Assembly (NCBI RefSeq): GCF_038502225.1
Contig: NW_027196461.1
Coordinates: 1-64,000 of the forward strand
Direction of reading: 5' to 3'
From: Cherax quadricarinatus
Taxonomy: Eukaryota; Arthropoda; Malacostraca; Decapoda; Parastacidae
Length of the DNA stretch: 64,000 nucleotides
Part shown: piece by piece, positions 40,101 through 51,300 of the stretch
Position numbering within the stretch: position 1 is the first letter of the stretch
How the letters are laid out: every line of letters begins with the position of its first letter
Translations under genes and position numbers: made by a program
Notes under the pieces: generated by a model
What the model saw: only the letters and a program-made list of their open reading frames with translations
What the model was told of the DNA's origin: nothing
Databases searched by the model: none

Positions 40101-40760
40101 TCATATTCTCTTTTCTCCTTCCATAACTGATCATTTAACATTACTGCTACCCCTTCCTTTGCTCTAACTCTCTCAGATACTCCAGATTTAATCCCATTTA
40201 TTTCCCCCCACTGAAACTCTCCTACCCCCTTCAGCTTTGTTTCGCTTAGGGCCAGGACATCCAACTTCTTTTCATTCATAACATCAGCAATCATCTGTTT
40301 CTTGTCATCCGCACTACATCCACGCACATTTAAGCAACCCAGTTTTATAAAGTTTTTCTTCTTCTCTTTTTTAGTAATTGTATACAGGAGAAGGGGTTAC
40401 TAGCCCATTGCTCCCGGCATTTTAGTCGCCTCATACGACACGCATGGCTTACGGAGGAAAGATTCTTTTCCACTTCCCCATGGACAATAGAAGAAATAAA
40501 AAAGAACAAGAGCTATTTAGAAAAAGGAGAAAAACCTAGATGTATGTATATATATATATGCATGTGCGTGTCTGTGAAGTGTGACCAAAGTGTAAGTAGG
40601 AGTAGCAAGATATCCCTGTTATCTTAGCGTGTTTATGAGACAGAAAAAGAAACCAGCAATCCTACCATCATGCAAAACAGTTACAGGTTTTTGTTTCACA
40701 GTCATCTGGCAGGACGGTAGTACTTCCCTGGGTGGTTGCTGTCTACCAACCTACTACCTA
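37172..40760 (-). mobile_element. Family C element, apparently full length
   Basis: The 3' end (TTATTATCACACCGGCCG) lies at 37172. A single ORF spans 37421-40327, and a 5' region continues to about 40760 with GGGAGCAATGGGCTAGTAAC-type sequence before the coding part. The 5' boundary is estimated. It lies antisense in an RPA1 intron. Confidence 0.85.
37421..40327 (-). CDS. Family C ORF: endonuclease-reverse transcriptase (RTE-like)
   Basis: A 968-residue uninterrupted protein. APE-type endonuclease: SETKLKG (28-34), VVGDLNAKVGE (133-143), LLDYVLVDKR (201-210), DISDHFLV (226-233). RT: KNYRGISLLSVPGK (536-549), motif A FMDLEKAYDRVD (605-616), GLRQGCVMSPWLFN (663-676), catalytic LLFADDTVLL (711-720). 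The C-terminal part has LLYGCEAWVM and GRRGRGRPRKGWREG. All catalytic motifs that can be judged are intact. The reading frame stays open upstream of MRGCSADDKK for a few dozen codons with no ATG, so this Met is the likeliest start. The clade is RTE-like but not certain. Confidence 0.9.
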   Translation of the reverse strand: MRGCSADDKKQMIADVMNEKKLDVLALSETKLKGVGEFQWGEINGIKSGVSERVRAKEGVAVMLNDQLWKEKREYECVNSRIMWIKVKVGCEKWVIISVYAPGEERNAEERERFWEMLSECIGAFEPSERVIVVGDLNAKVGETFREGVVGKFGVPGVNDNGSPLIELCIERGLVIGNTYFKKKRINKYTRYDVGRNDSSLLDYVLVDKRLLSRLQDVHVYRGATDISDHFLVVATLRVKGRWDTRRIEASGKREVKVYKLKEEAVRVRYKQLLEDRWANESIGNGVEEVWGRFKNVVLECSAEVCGYRKVGAGGKRSDWWNDDVKRVVREKKLAYEKFLQSRSDARREEYMEKKREVKRVVKQCKKRANERVGEMLSTNFVENKKKFWSEINKLRKPREQMDLSVKNRRGELLNGELEVLGRWKEYFEELLNVDEDREAVISCIGQGGITSCRSEEEPVVSVGEVREAVGKMKGGKAAGIDGIKIEMLKAGGDIVLEWLVQLFNKCMEEGKVPRDWQRACIVPLYKGKGDKRECKNYRGISLLSVPGKVYGRVIIERIKSKTENRIADEQGGFRKGRGCVDQVFTVKHISEQYLDKAKEVFVAFMDLEKAYDRVDRGAMWQMLQVYGVGGRLLKAVKSFYEDSEAQVRVCRKEGNFFPVKVGLRQGCVMSPWLFNIFIDGVVREVNARVLARGVELKDKESHTKWELSQLLFADDTVLLGDSEEKLQRLVDEFGRVCKRRKLKVNTGKSKVMRITKRLGDERLNIRLEGESMEEVNVFRYLGVDVSADGSMKDEVNHRIDEGKRVSGALRSLWRQRTLSLEAKRGMYESIVLPTLLYGCEAWVMNVAARRRLEAVEMSCLRAMCGVNIMQRIRSLEVRRRCGITKTVVQRAEEGLLRWFGHVERMERNRMTSRVYQSVVEGRRGRGRPRKGWREGVKEVLCARGLDFQQACVSVFDRSEWRQMVFNT

Positions 40761-40789
40761 TAATTAAAAGCAAAAAAGCAATAAATACT

Positions 40790-41310
40790 CTAAGAAAAAA
40801 TTCAGTATGAAGAGGCTAAGACTTTTCAATGCCCTCCCTTCATACATAAAGGGAAATTACCAGTATATCTCTCTTCACTTAGCGACATACTCGTTTACAG
40901 ATGACTCGGACATACAACGGGCTTTCTGACCAGTATGCATACCTACATGTATATGAGACCTGATTTCCTCTGTTCTATTTATTGCAATATACAGTACACT
41001 ATTATATAAACATTTAAAATTATACCAGAAATGTTATAATTGGTGCAAAGGTGACAGTAAAACTATATCAGAGATGGATGACACAAAACCACTACCATTA
41101 TATTATGTTCCTCTCTTAGCGATGAATTCATTTACTGACGTGGTCCTAGGAGCAGAACTCCGTCGTTAAGTGAGAAGAGGCTGTATTTCTTAGGTCAGTG
41201 CCTGATCAGTTGGGCTGTGGCACTTATGCTGGACTTAAAGCGGATATCACCAGTTGCCTAGTTGATCAGGATGCTTGGTTCCTGAGGATGTTGACCCTCG
41301 AAACTCTCCA
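40790..41310 (+). mobile_element. Old family B 3' end split by a MITE
   Basis: The left part (40800-40860, GACTTTTCAATGCCCTCCCT) and the right part (41190-41310, CCTGATCAGTTGGGCTGTGG) are consecutive segments of the family B C-terminus. They are separated by the 320-bp MITE. Confidence 0.65.
40861..41183. mobile_element. 320-bp MITE, copy 1
   Basis: CTTCACTTAGCGACATACTC at the left and CTCCGTCGTTAAGTGAGAAG at the right form the inverted ends. It matches the copy at 58445-58762 along its length. Confidence 0.8.
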
Positions 41311-41394
41311 TGTAGATCATCCATAGCACTCAGTATTCGCAAATTCGCAGTGGCCAAGTTTATCTGAGTTTATCTGGAAGAGTTCCGGGGGCAA

Positions 41395-41556
41395 CGCCCC
41401 CGCGGCCCGGTTGTAGAATCCCAGGATGCGACCCACACCAGGATGGATTTTACTATACACAACATGGAAAGAAACACGTCCAATGTTTCTACTCTGGCTG
41501 GGAATCGAACCCAGGCCCTCACCGTGTGAAGCGAGAGCGTTAACCACCAGGCCACA
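41395..41556 (-). mobile_element. Type 1 SINE
   Basis: On the minus strand GTGGCCTGGTGGTTAACGCT (A box) and GGGTTCGATTCCCAGC (consensus B box). The body has GATGCGACCCACACCA in plus orientation. It follows a scrap of family B 3' end (GGGGGCAACGCCCCCGCGGC). Confidence 0.8.
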
Positions 41557-41881
41557 TAGAACTATGACATTGAGGCCAGGGTCCTTCGTGTAGTTCTATG
41601 CCGTGAGCCCAGCTTACTCGGAAAAATTGTGAGTGGTAAAATTTTGGCTTAGCTATGAGAGCATGAATCTGTGTGGTAAGTGAGCACCACACAGGTCCAT
41701 CCTTCCCAATGCCTTGCATGATAGAAAAAGCAAAACTAACCATGTATATAGTTTAAAATAACAAATTCAAGGTGTTTTCTCAAATGGTTTTTATGGTTTT
41801 ATTGGCTGTTTCTTATACTACTACTAAAATTGAGAGGCATTTAGTTGGTTTTAGGACTGGAAGTAGCTCGAAGCAGAAATA

Positions 41882-42084
41882 CAGTGGACCCCCGCTTAAC
41901 GATCACCTCCCAATGCGACCAGTTATGTAAGTGTATTTATGTAAGTGCATTTGTACGTGTATGTTTGGGGGTCTGAAATGGACTAATCTACTTCACAATA
42001 TTCCTTATGGGAACAAATTCGGTCAGTACTGGCACCTGAACATACTTCTGGAATGAAAAAATATCGTTAATCGGGGGTCCACTG
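41882..42084. mobile_element. 203-bp MITE, second copy
   Basis: It starts CAGTGGACCCCCGCTTAACG and ends with the inverted repeat, TA on both sides. It has the same length as the copy at 32713 and a nearly identical body. No coding capacity. Confidence 0.9.
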
Positions 42085-42900
42085 TATTTAATAGTTTCCT
42101 ATTTTCTTGAGGACAGGTGAGGCCCATCACCCCCCACCCCACTGTTTTATAGGGGTTTTAATAGGTTTCATTCAATTATTGAGACGGTAAACTACGACCA
42201 ATTATTCGAAAAGTAGAGTAAATCTATTTTTGTGTGATTATAAATTAAAAATGGAAGTGTAATATAGGAGAGGCTTGGGGACATGATTAATGAACAGAGG
42301 AAATGTTTTAGTGCCAATATTTACACTGTTTATTCTGGACTCTTTTTCTAAATTAGTATTTTTTTAATATTGTGTAAAATTGGCTAAATTATCAAGTACT
42401 GTGCATTTTATAGGTCAGTTGAACTAGTTGAAAGGGCAATTTCTTGTGCTCTATCAATAGACTGGAAGGCATACTAGTGAAATAGCTAAAAATTTGGTTG
42501 ACTGGGGCAATGGAATTGGCTTAAAATAGGGAAAAATCAACAAAATTGTGGCTTCATGAATTGCTTTGAGATAATGAACTTTGCCTCTGCAGAGTATTAT
42601 AAGTTTTCCATCAAATTTCAAACTTTTGGTGGTGTTCCTTTCAGAAAAAGACTGCCATTTCAGAGGAATTTATTTTTTAAAAAGTGTGCATATCAATAAT
42701 AATTTTGGTGGTTTGAACAATGAAGGGTTAAGGCAGAGGAATGAGCTGATGGGAAGTAGTCATGTCAGGGATGTCTTGATGAACAAGGTAGTTCTTTGTG
42801 CAAACTAAGAATGAACATTAATTAGAAAGTAGGGGGCTAGAATTTTTTAAAAATAATTTTTGTCATGTTCAGAAAGTATGAAAAGGCACACTACCTAGGC
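42085..42900. other. RPA1 intron, no feature recognised
   Basis: AT-rich, apparently unique sequence. No DBD-F or DBD-A similarity was found. Confidence 0.35.
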
Positions 42901-42904
42901 TGGA

Positions 42905-43040
42905 ATAATATACAAATAACCCACACAGAGGTGACTGAAACTAATGATGACATTTTGATCCACCCTGGATCATTAACTAGTTAGTGGTTAAAGTCTGACC
43001 GAAACACATAGTCATAAGTTTGTCTCCTATGTATGGGCTA
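42905..43040 (-). ncRNA. Hammerhead-like repeat relic
   Basis: On the minus strand GATCC-AGGGT-GGATC forms a five-pair hairpin (42957-42971). It is preceded by TTAATGA and followed by AAAATGTC and ATCATTAG. The order matches a hammerhead with decayed core bases. The flank GGTTATTTGTATATT resembles the repeat at 7.5 kb. Confidence 0.35.
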
Positions 43041-43107
43041 TTTGTATGTTTTTGTGTTTGTTGTGCAGCACACACCTCACTCAGTCACCTGTTCACAAAT
43101 GCTCCTC

Positions 43108-43138
43108 CCCTCCCCCTCCCCCTCCCCCTCCCCCTCTT
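43108..43138. repeat. (CCCCTC)n microsatellite
   Basis: Five or so units of CCCCTC on the plus strand. Confidence 0.9.
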
Positions 43139-43179
43139 CTTTGTATAGCTTGTGTAAAGCTGACTATGGAAAACATTTT

Positions 43180-43217
43180 AGCAGTTTGCCCATGACTTAT
43201 GCCATGGGCAAACTGCT
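43180..43217. other. Perfect 15-bp-arm hairpin
   Basis: AGCAGTTTGCCCATG, an 8-base loop, and its exact reverse complement. Too short for a typical animal pre-miRNA unless the flanks pair as well. Function unknown. Confidence 0.7.
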
Positions 43218-43254
43218 GTAATGTAATGGATCATGGGAACTTTCAGGAGTGTGT

Positions 43255-43490
43255 TTGACATTATTGTAACATTTATGAAGAGATTCAGGAAACTGATTAG
43301 CTAGATTAGCATTCTGTTGGTGGGAAGTAGTGCCTGCACTCTTAAGGGGGAAGGGATGTGATTTGGAGAGTCATCTGAACCGTGATGTCAGTGCCCTTCT
43401 GGCAAGACAGTGATGGATTGAGCAACAATGAAAATGTTTTCTTTGCTTGGACACCCTTCCTTGGTAGGAGATGACCAGAATGATTAAAAA
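43255..43490 (+). mobile_element. Family C 3' tail relic
   Basis: TTTATGAAGAGATTCAGGAA, then CCCTTCTGGCAAGACAGTGA, then CCTTCCTTGGTAGGAGATGA with a poly-A end. Confidence 0.75.
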
Positions 43491-43945
43491 AAAATAGAGA
43501 TTTTTAACTGATGCTGGTTATTTTAACTTGGTATGATAGTATTTATTTGTGTTGTTTAATTTTATATTTTTTTGTGCTTTCTATAAAAGTTTGAATGCCA
43601 TGAGTGCTGATTGCTCTACAAGGTCATAGCAGTCTTGTAAGCCTAGTCAGGATGGTCTTTGCATTTTGTACCTTATTTCCATGGTGCACTTGTGCTGCTA
43701 TCTGGCTGTATAAATATTTTGTATATTATTTCTGTGTAAACTTTCTTTTCTGAATTTTTCTTGATGTAATTTTGCTTAACATACTTTTGCTTCTTCTTGT
43801 AATGAAAAAAATTTTGTCAATCATATTTTATTTCATAGTTCTTGGCTATTCATTTAATTGTTTTCTGTGGTTATTTGCTATTCACTTGAGATTTGTTATA
43901 ACATTGTAACCTTTTATAATAAACCTGATGTGGGCACATTTACAG
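43491..43945. other. RPA1 intron before an exon
   Basis: T-rich sequence leading to the TTTACAG acceptor at 43945. Nothing else seen. Confidence 0.4.
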
Positions 43946-44069
43946 GTGGCAACCCACAACGGAATCCTTTAGGACAACGCAATCCACCAAATTGTGGAGT
44001 TTCCCCTACTAAAACTCCATCAGGTGGAAATGTTCATCCAATCTCTTCCCTCACACCATACCAAAATAG
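43946..44069 (+). CDS. RPA1: RPA1 exon: linker and start of DBD-A
   Basis: Encodes GNPQRNPLGQRNPPNCGVSP followed by HPISSLTPYQN. The last part matches the VVPIASLTPYQSKW segment that opens DBD-A in RPA70. The acceptor is ACATTTACAG (needs phase 1 from the previous exon, which fits) and the donor is AATAG/GTAATA in phase 2. The next exon should begin with the Trp of DBD-A, but I could not find it. Confidence 0.88.
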
Positions 44070-44149
44070 GTAATATAAAGAAAAAAGTTTTCATTGTGAC
44101 AAATATATGGACATAATCAACCTGTGTTTTAAGGATAAGAAACAGAAGT

Positions 44150-44480
44150 AAATACAGATGGGGGTGATAACCTTTGATATGAAATTTAAGAAACCTTGCA
44201 ATGCTAGAATTATTTATAAGTCTGGAAGTCACATGCATGGAAAGTCTGGGGATGATTTGATCATCACCCAGGTGACTTTGTCTGTGGTTGCAGTTGAAGA
44301 GGGTCAGCTGGTAAAAAAAAATAAGTGGTATCACTTTCATAGTTTTTATAATTCAGACTTGCGGTGCCTATTCACTCCTGGTAAGACAGTTATTGAATGT
44401 GAGTGATGGTGAATGTGCTTACTTTTTGGGGGGGTTACCCTACCTCACTGGGAGATAGCTGATGCGCTAAACAGGGGATT
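44150..44480 (+). mobile_element. Family C 3' tail relic
   Basis: TTCACTCCTGGTAAGACAGT, then CTACCTCACTGGGAGATAGC resemble the family C UTR end with high divergence. The open frame at 44158-44406 is a chance frame in it. Confidence 0.5.
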
Positions 44481-44523
44481 ATGGGGAATAATCTCGCAGT
44501 GTTTATTGTGTGAGTTACAGGCA

Positions 44524-45156
44524 TTAACCCTTTCACTGTCCAGACCCCCTATCTGAAGTTTGTCCACACTGTCAAAGAATTTTCAATTTTTTTTTTTTTT
44601 TTTTATGAATGGTAGAGAATCTTCTGAAGGTAATACAGCAAAAAGTAAGAAATTGCAGACAGAGTAAAATTACGCTGTTTCAAATTTTGCTCTTGTCAGC
44701 GATTTTTATGCATTGGCAATTTTTACCTGCGTTGAGTCCTATTTTAGGCCAATTACATTGTTGCAGTCGACCAAATTTTTAGCTAATTCACTAATATTTT
44801 TCCATTTTATCAAATGAGCACAAGAAATTGCCCAATCAATTATTTCAATCACCTAATAGAGTTATCAGAAATTGGTAATTTGACAAATTTCACACAAATT
44901 TCAAAGTATTTCAGTTTCAAAATAGGGTCCAGAATAAATAATGCATCATGCACAGCATGCAGTGCATGCACTGCATGCTGTGCATGCTGCAGGATTTTTT
45001 GTATATGGTGCACACTTACTACATTGACCCATCTCATATCTAGGTCCAAATGTACCACTCACAGCTTAAATGAGTGAGCTGAGCTCATCACATATTACTA
45101 GGGCATGGCCAGTGAACTCAAAGGCGTAGTACTGTGGTAGTCGGCGAAAGCGTTAA
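44524..45156. mobile_element. DNA repeat with TTAACCC ends
   Basis: It starts TTAACCCTTTCACTGTCC and ends near GCGAAAGCGTTAA, an imperfect inverted repeat. The internal text (TCTCATATCTAGGTCCAAAT, GAGTGAGCTGAGCTC) recurs at 53.5 kb. A 40-bp GCATGC-rich palindrome lies at 44947-44986. Non-coding. Confidence 0.6.
44947..44986. repeat. 40-bp perfect palindrome
   Basis: The sequence built from GCATGC and TGCATGCA steps reads identically on both strands over 40 bases. The related repeat at 53.5 kb has only CTCTGTGCTGCAGG here, so the palindrome is specific to this copy. Confidence 0.85.
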
Positions 45157-45399
45157 GCTAAGAGTTCTACATTTTCTGTTTCCAGAATGTAAATGTACTA
45201 TACTGAACAGGAAAAAATCTGAAATTTTAACCTGAATATCCATGTAAAAAAAAATTTTTTAGCTACTTGTTACTCTTTTCTATAATTACATGTTATTGCT
45301 GAAATACAGTGCACCATTATATGAAAATAAATTTACAGCAACTCAGTACAAGTTGAGTACTAATCATATTATCTACTTTCATCTAGAATATCTATGCTA
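45157..45399. other. RPA1 intron, unclassified
   Basis: AT-rich. It may hold the decayed left flank of the Tigger element that follows. Confidence 0.3.
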
Positions 45400-46878
45400 T
45401 TTATGCTTGTTTGGACACGAAAATTTTTGCTTGGTATTCGACCTTTGTTTGGAATACAACTCGCGTGCTAGAACTTGTATGGGTCAAAATGATAGAGATG
45501 TCGCCAATGATTTTGTTACAGAGTTTGAGGAGTTTGTAGAGGCTGAAGGCTTTGTTCCCCAACAAGTTTTTGATTGTGGCAAAACAGGCCTGTTTTGAAA
45601 GAAAATGCCTAACAGAACCTATATTACACAAGAGGAGAAGGCATTACCAGGACACAAGCCAGTGAAGGATAGGTTAACTCTCTTGTTCTGTGCCAGTGCA
45701 TGTGGGGATTGCAAACTGAAGCCTCTACTGATCTACCACTCTGAAAACCCGAGGGCCTTTAAAAAAACATAACGTGCAGAAAACTCAAGTTACCTGTGAT
45801 GTGGAGGTCAAACAGCAAGGCTTGGGTAACCAAAGAATATTTCAGTGAATGATTTAATATCGTGTTTGGGCCAAGTGTAACAAGTTATTTAGAGGAGAAA
45901 AACCTGCCTCTGAAGGCCCTCCTCATAATGGACAATGCTCCAGCCCACCCTCCAAGCTTGCAGGACTATGTGCTGCTGGAGTTTGACTTCATCACTGTAA
46001 AGTTTCTCCCTCCTAACACGACTCCTCTCATTCAGCCCATGGATCAGCAGGTCATCAGTAATTTCAAGAAACTCTACACTAAAGCACTATTCCAGAGGTG
46101 CTTTGAAGTGACCTCTGACACAGAGTTAACCCTGAGAGAGTTTTGGAAAGATCACTTTACTATCACCCATTGCATAACTCTCATTGATAAAGCCTGGCAG
46201 GAAGTTTCATACAGAACAATGAACTCTGCTTGGAGAAATTTGTGGCCAGAAGCAGTGGCTGAAAGGGACTTTGAGGGTGTGTCTATAGTGGAGGATATTG
46301 TCTCTCTTGACAGGTCCATGGGTCTGGATGTGGGTGATGGTGATGTAGAGGAGTTAGTGGAGGGGCACAGGAAGAGCTGACCACTGAGGAGCTGCAGGAA
46401 CTTGAGAAGGAACAGCACAAGACTAAGATGGATGCACTCTCTTCAGGCTCAGAAGAGGAGATAGAGGAAGCCCCTACTTCATTAATCAAGGAAATCTTTG
46501 CCAAATGGATGGACGTCAAAAACTTTGCAGAAAAGTACCACCCCAACAAAGCCCAAACAAGCCATAATAGCATTGTCTGGAATGACCAGACAATGTCACA
46601 TTTCCGAAACATCCTGATGAGAAGGCAGAAGCAAAACTCATTGGACAGATGTTTAGTAAAAGTCAAACCTGGTGAGCTTCAACCAGGTCCAAATAGGGAA
46701 AAATAGACAGAAAAGAGAAGGGGGCTCTCTATCCAAACAACAACATTCCCTCCCTCCTTAGAACTATCCTAGTAGGCACTTGACTCTTTTCAGCAAAATA
46801 AAGGAAGGTTAAATTTGCATTTATTTCAATTAATTATCTTGTATTTATGTATTTTAGTATTAAGCAGTGTTTAAATTA
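45400..46878 (+). pseudogene. Tigger-type DDE transposase, degenerate
   Basis: A pogo/Tigger (DDE) transposase read in pieces. EFVEAEGFVPQQVFDCGKTG lies at about 45525, where the first catalytic Asp (NADETGLF in the family) has become Gly and the following Trp codon is a stop. The ORF 45862-46380 has LLIMDNAPAHP with the second Asp and PNTTPLIQPMDQQVISNFKK with the third. The ORF 46428-46706 holds the C-terminal tail. The 5' half with the DNA-binding domain is missing, and the right end is cut by family C at 46879. Confidence 0.85.
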
Positions 46879-48337
46879 AACAAGTCGGCCGTCTCCCACC
46901 GAGGCAGGGTGACCCAAAAAAGAAAGAAAATCCCCAAAAAGAAAATACTTTCATCATCATTCAACACTTTCACCACACTCACACATTATCACTGTTTTTG
47001 CAGAGGTGCTCAGAATACAACAGTTTAGAAGCATATACATATAAAGATACACAACATATCCCTCCAAACTGCCAATATCCCAAACCCCTCCTTTAAAGTG
47101 CAGGCATTGTACTTCCCATTTCCAGGACTCAAGTCCGACTATATGAAAATAACCGGTTTCCCTGAATCCCTTCACTAAATATTACCCTGCTCACACTCCA
47201 ACAGATCGTCAGGTCCCAAGTACCATTCGTCTCCATTCACTCCTATCTAACACGCTCACGCACGCTTGCTGGAAGTCCAAGCCCCTCGCCCACAAAACCT
47301 CCTTTACCCCCTCTCTCCAACCCTTTCGAGGACGACCCCTACCCCGCCTTCCTTCCCCTATAGATTTATATGCTTTCCATGTCATTCTACTTTGATCCAT
47401 TCTCTCTAAATGACCAAACCACCTCAACAACCCCTCTTCTGCCCTCTGACTAATACTTTTATTAACTCCACACCTTCTCCTAATTTCCACACTCCGAATT
47501 TTCTGCATAATATTTACACCACACATTGCCCTTAAACAGGACATCTCCACTGCCTCCAACCGTCTCCTCGCTGCTGCATTTACCACCCAAGCTTCACACC
47601 CATATAAGAGTGTTGGTACTACTATACTTTCATACATTCCCTTCTTTGCCTCCATAGATAACGTTTTTTGACTCCACATATACCTCAACGCACCACTCAC
47701 CTTTTTTCCCTCATCAATTCTATGATTAACCTCATCCTTCATAAATCCATCCGCCGACACGTCAACTCCCAAGTATCTGAAAACATTCACTTCTTCCATA
47801 CTCCTCCTCCCCAATTTGATATCCAATTTTTCTTTATCTAAATCATTTGATACCCTCATCACCTTACTCTTTTCTATGTTCACTTTCAACTTTCTACCTT
47901 TACACACATTCCCAAACTCATCCACTAACCTTTGCAATTTTTCTTTAGAATCTCCCATAAGCACAGTATCATCAGCAAAAAGTAACTGTGTCAATTCCCA
48001 TTTTGAATTTGATTCCCCATAATTTAATCCCACCCCTCTCCCGAACACCCTAGCATTTACTTCCTTTACAACCCCATCTATAAATATATTAAACAACCAT
48101 GGTGACATTACACATCCCTGTCTAAGACCTACTTTTACCGGGAAGTAGTCTCCCTCTCTTCTACACACCCTAACCTGAGCCTCACTATCCTCATAAAAAC
48201 TCTTTACAGCATTTAATAACTTACCACCTATTCCATATACTTGCAACATCTGCCACATTGCTCCTCTATCCACTCTATCATATGCCTTTTCTAAATCCAT
48301 AAATGCAATAAAAACTTCCCTACCTTTATCTAAATTT
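46879..48337 (-). mobile_element. Family C tandem copy, downstream member
   Basis: The 3' end (AAGTCGGCCGTCTCCC) is at 46879. The open frame 47209-48393 covers motif A FMDLEKAYDRVD, GLRQGCVMSPWLFN and LLFADDTVLM to RSEWRRMVLGT. The element part stops at DKGREVF (48337), where a run of about 18 T marks the poly-A of the next copy. It is near identical to 48355-49813. Confidence 0.9.
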
Positions 48338-51300
48338 TTTTTTTTTTTTTTTTCAACAAGTCGGCCGTCTCCCACCGAGGCAGGGTGACCCAAAAAAGAA
48401 AGAAAATCCCCAAAAAGAAAATACTTTCATCATCATTCAACACTTTCACCACACTCGCACATTATCACTGTTTTTGCAGAGGTGCTCAGAATACAACAGT
48501 CTAGAAGCATAAACATATAAAGATACACAACATATCCCTCCAAACTGCCAATATCCCAAACCCCTCCTTTAAAGTGCAGGCATTGTACTTCCCATTTCCA
48601 GGACTCAAGTCCGACTATATGAAAATAACCGGTTTCCCTGAATCCCTTCACTAAATATTACCCTGCTCACACTCCAACAGATCGTCAGGTCCCAAGTACC
48701 ATTCGTCTCCATTCACTCCTATCTAACACGCTCACGCACGCTTGCTGGAAGTCCAAGCCCCTTACCCACAAAACCTCCTTTACCCCCTCTCTCCAACCCT
48801 TTCGAGGACGACCCCTACCCCGCCTTCCTTCCCCTATAGATTTATATGCTTTCCATGTCATTCTACTTTGATCCATTCTCTCTAAATGACCAAACCACCT
48901 CAACAACCCCTCTTCTGCCCTCTGACTAATACTTTTATTAACTCCACACCTTCTCCTAATTTCCACACTCCGAATTTTCTGCATAATATTTACACCACAC
49001 ATTGCCCTTAAACAGGACATCTCCACTGCCTCCAACCGTCTCCTCGCTGCTGCATTTACCACCCAAGCTTCACACCCATATAAGAGTGTTGGTACTACTA
49101 TACTTTCATACATTCCCTTCTTTGCCTCCATAGATAACGTTTTTTGACTCCACATATACCTCAACGCACCACTCACCTTTTTTCCCTCATCAATTCTATG
49201 ATTAACCTCATCCTTCATAAATCCATCCGCCGACACGTCAACTCCCAAGTATCTGAAAACATTCACTTCTTCCATACTCCTCCTCCCCAATTTGATATCC
49301 AATTTTTCTTTATCTAAATCATTTGACACCCTCATCACCTTACTCTTTTCTATGTTCACTTTCAACTTTCTACCTTTACACACATTCCCAAACTCATCCA
49401 CTAACCTTTGCAATTTTTCTTTAGAATCTCCCATAAGCACAGTATCATCAGCAAAAAGTAACTGTGTCAATTCCCATTTTGAATTTGATTCCCCATAATT
49501 TAATCCCACCCCTCTCCCAAACACCCTAGCATTTACTTCCTTTACAACCCCATCTATAAATATATTAAACAACCATGGTGACATTACACATCCCTGTCTA
49601 AGACCTACTTTTACCGGGAAGTAGTCTCCCTCTCTTCTACACACCCTAACCTGAGCCTCACTATCCTCATAAAAACTCTTTACAGCATTTAATAACTTAC
49701 CACCTATTCCATATACTTGCAACATCTGCCACATTGCTCCTCTATCCACTCTATCATATGCCTTTTCTAAATCCATAAATGCAATAAAAACTTCCCTATC
49801 TTTATCTAAATACTGTTCACATATATGCTTCAATGTAAACACCTGATCTACACATCCCCTACCCACTCTAAAACCTCCTTGCTCATCCGCAATCCTACAT
49901 TCTGTCTTACCTCTAATTCTTTCAATTATAACCCTACCGTACACTTTTCCTGGTATACTCAGTAAGCTTATTCCTCTATAATTTTTACAGTCTCTTTTGT
50001 CCCCTTTCCCTTTATATAAAGGGACTATACATGCTCTCTGCCAATCCCTAGGTACCTTCCCCTCTTTCATACATTTATTAAACAAAAGTACCAACCACTC
50101 CAACACTATATCCCCCCCTGCTTTTAACATTTCTGTCATGATCCCATCAGTTCCAGCTGCTTTACCCCCTTTCATTTTACGTAATGCCTCACGTACCTCC
50201 CCCACACTTACATTCTGCTCTTCTTCACTCCTAAAAGATGGTATACCTCCCTGACCAGTGCATGAAATTACTGCCTCTGTTTCTTCCTTAACATTTAAAA
50301 GTTCCTCAAAATATTCTCGCCATCTACCCAATACCTCCATCTCCCCATCTACTAACTCCCCTACTCTGTTTTTAACTGACAAATCCATATTTTCCCTAGG
50401 CTTTCTTAACTTGTTTAACTCACTCCAAAATTTTTTCTTATTTTCATTAAAATTTCTTGACAGTGCCTCTCCCACTCTATCATCTGCTCTCCTTTTGCAC
50501 TCTCTCACCACTCTCTTTACCTTTCTTTTACTCTCCATATACTCTGCTCTTCTTATAACACTTCTGCTTTGTAAAAACCTCTCATAAGCTACCTTTTTCT
50601 CTTTTATCACACCCTTTACTTCATCATTCCACCAATCACTCCTCTTTCCTCCTGCCCCCACCCTCCTATAACCACAAACTTCTGCCCCACATTCTAATAC
50701 TGCATTTTTAAAACTATTCCAACCCTCTTCAACCCCCCCACTACTCATCTTTGCACTAGCCCACCTTTCTGCCAATAGTCGCTTATATCTCACCCGAACT
50801 TCCTCCTCCCTTAGTTTATACACTTTCACCTCCCTCTTACTTGTTGTTGCCACCTTCCTCTTTTCCCATCTACCTCTTACTCTAACTGTAGCTACAACTA
50901 AATAATGATCCGATATATCAGTTGCCCCTCTATAAACATGTACATCCTGGAGCCTACCCATCAACCTTTTATCCACCAATACATAATCTAATAAACTACT
51001 TTCATTACGTGCTACATCATACCTTGTATATTTATTTATCCTCTTTTTCATAAAATATGTATTACTTATTACCAAATTTCTTTCTACACATAGCTCAATT
51101 AAAGGCTCCCCATTTACATTTACCCCTGGCACCCCAAATTTACCTACTACTCCCTCCATAACATTTTTACCCACTTTAGCATTAAAATCCCCAACCACCA
51201 TTACTCTCACACTTGATTCAAAACTCCCCACGCATTCACTCAACATTTCCCAAAATCTCTCTCTCTCCTCTACACTTCTCTCTTCTCCAGGTGCATACAC

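Noticed and set aside
44158..44406. Missing RPA1 DBD-A exon
   Set aside because: It lies just after the linker exon, but the translation has no OB-fold similarity and the DNA resembles a family C tail.
45862..46380. Domesticated Tigger transposase (host gene)
   Set aside because: The first catalytic Asp and a Trp codon are lost and frames are broken upstream, so it is better read as a pseudogene.
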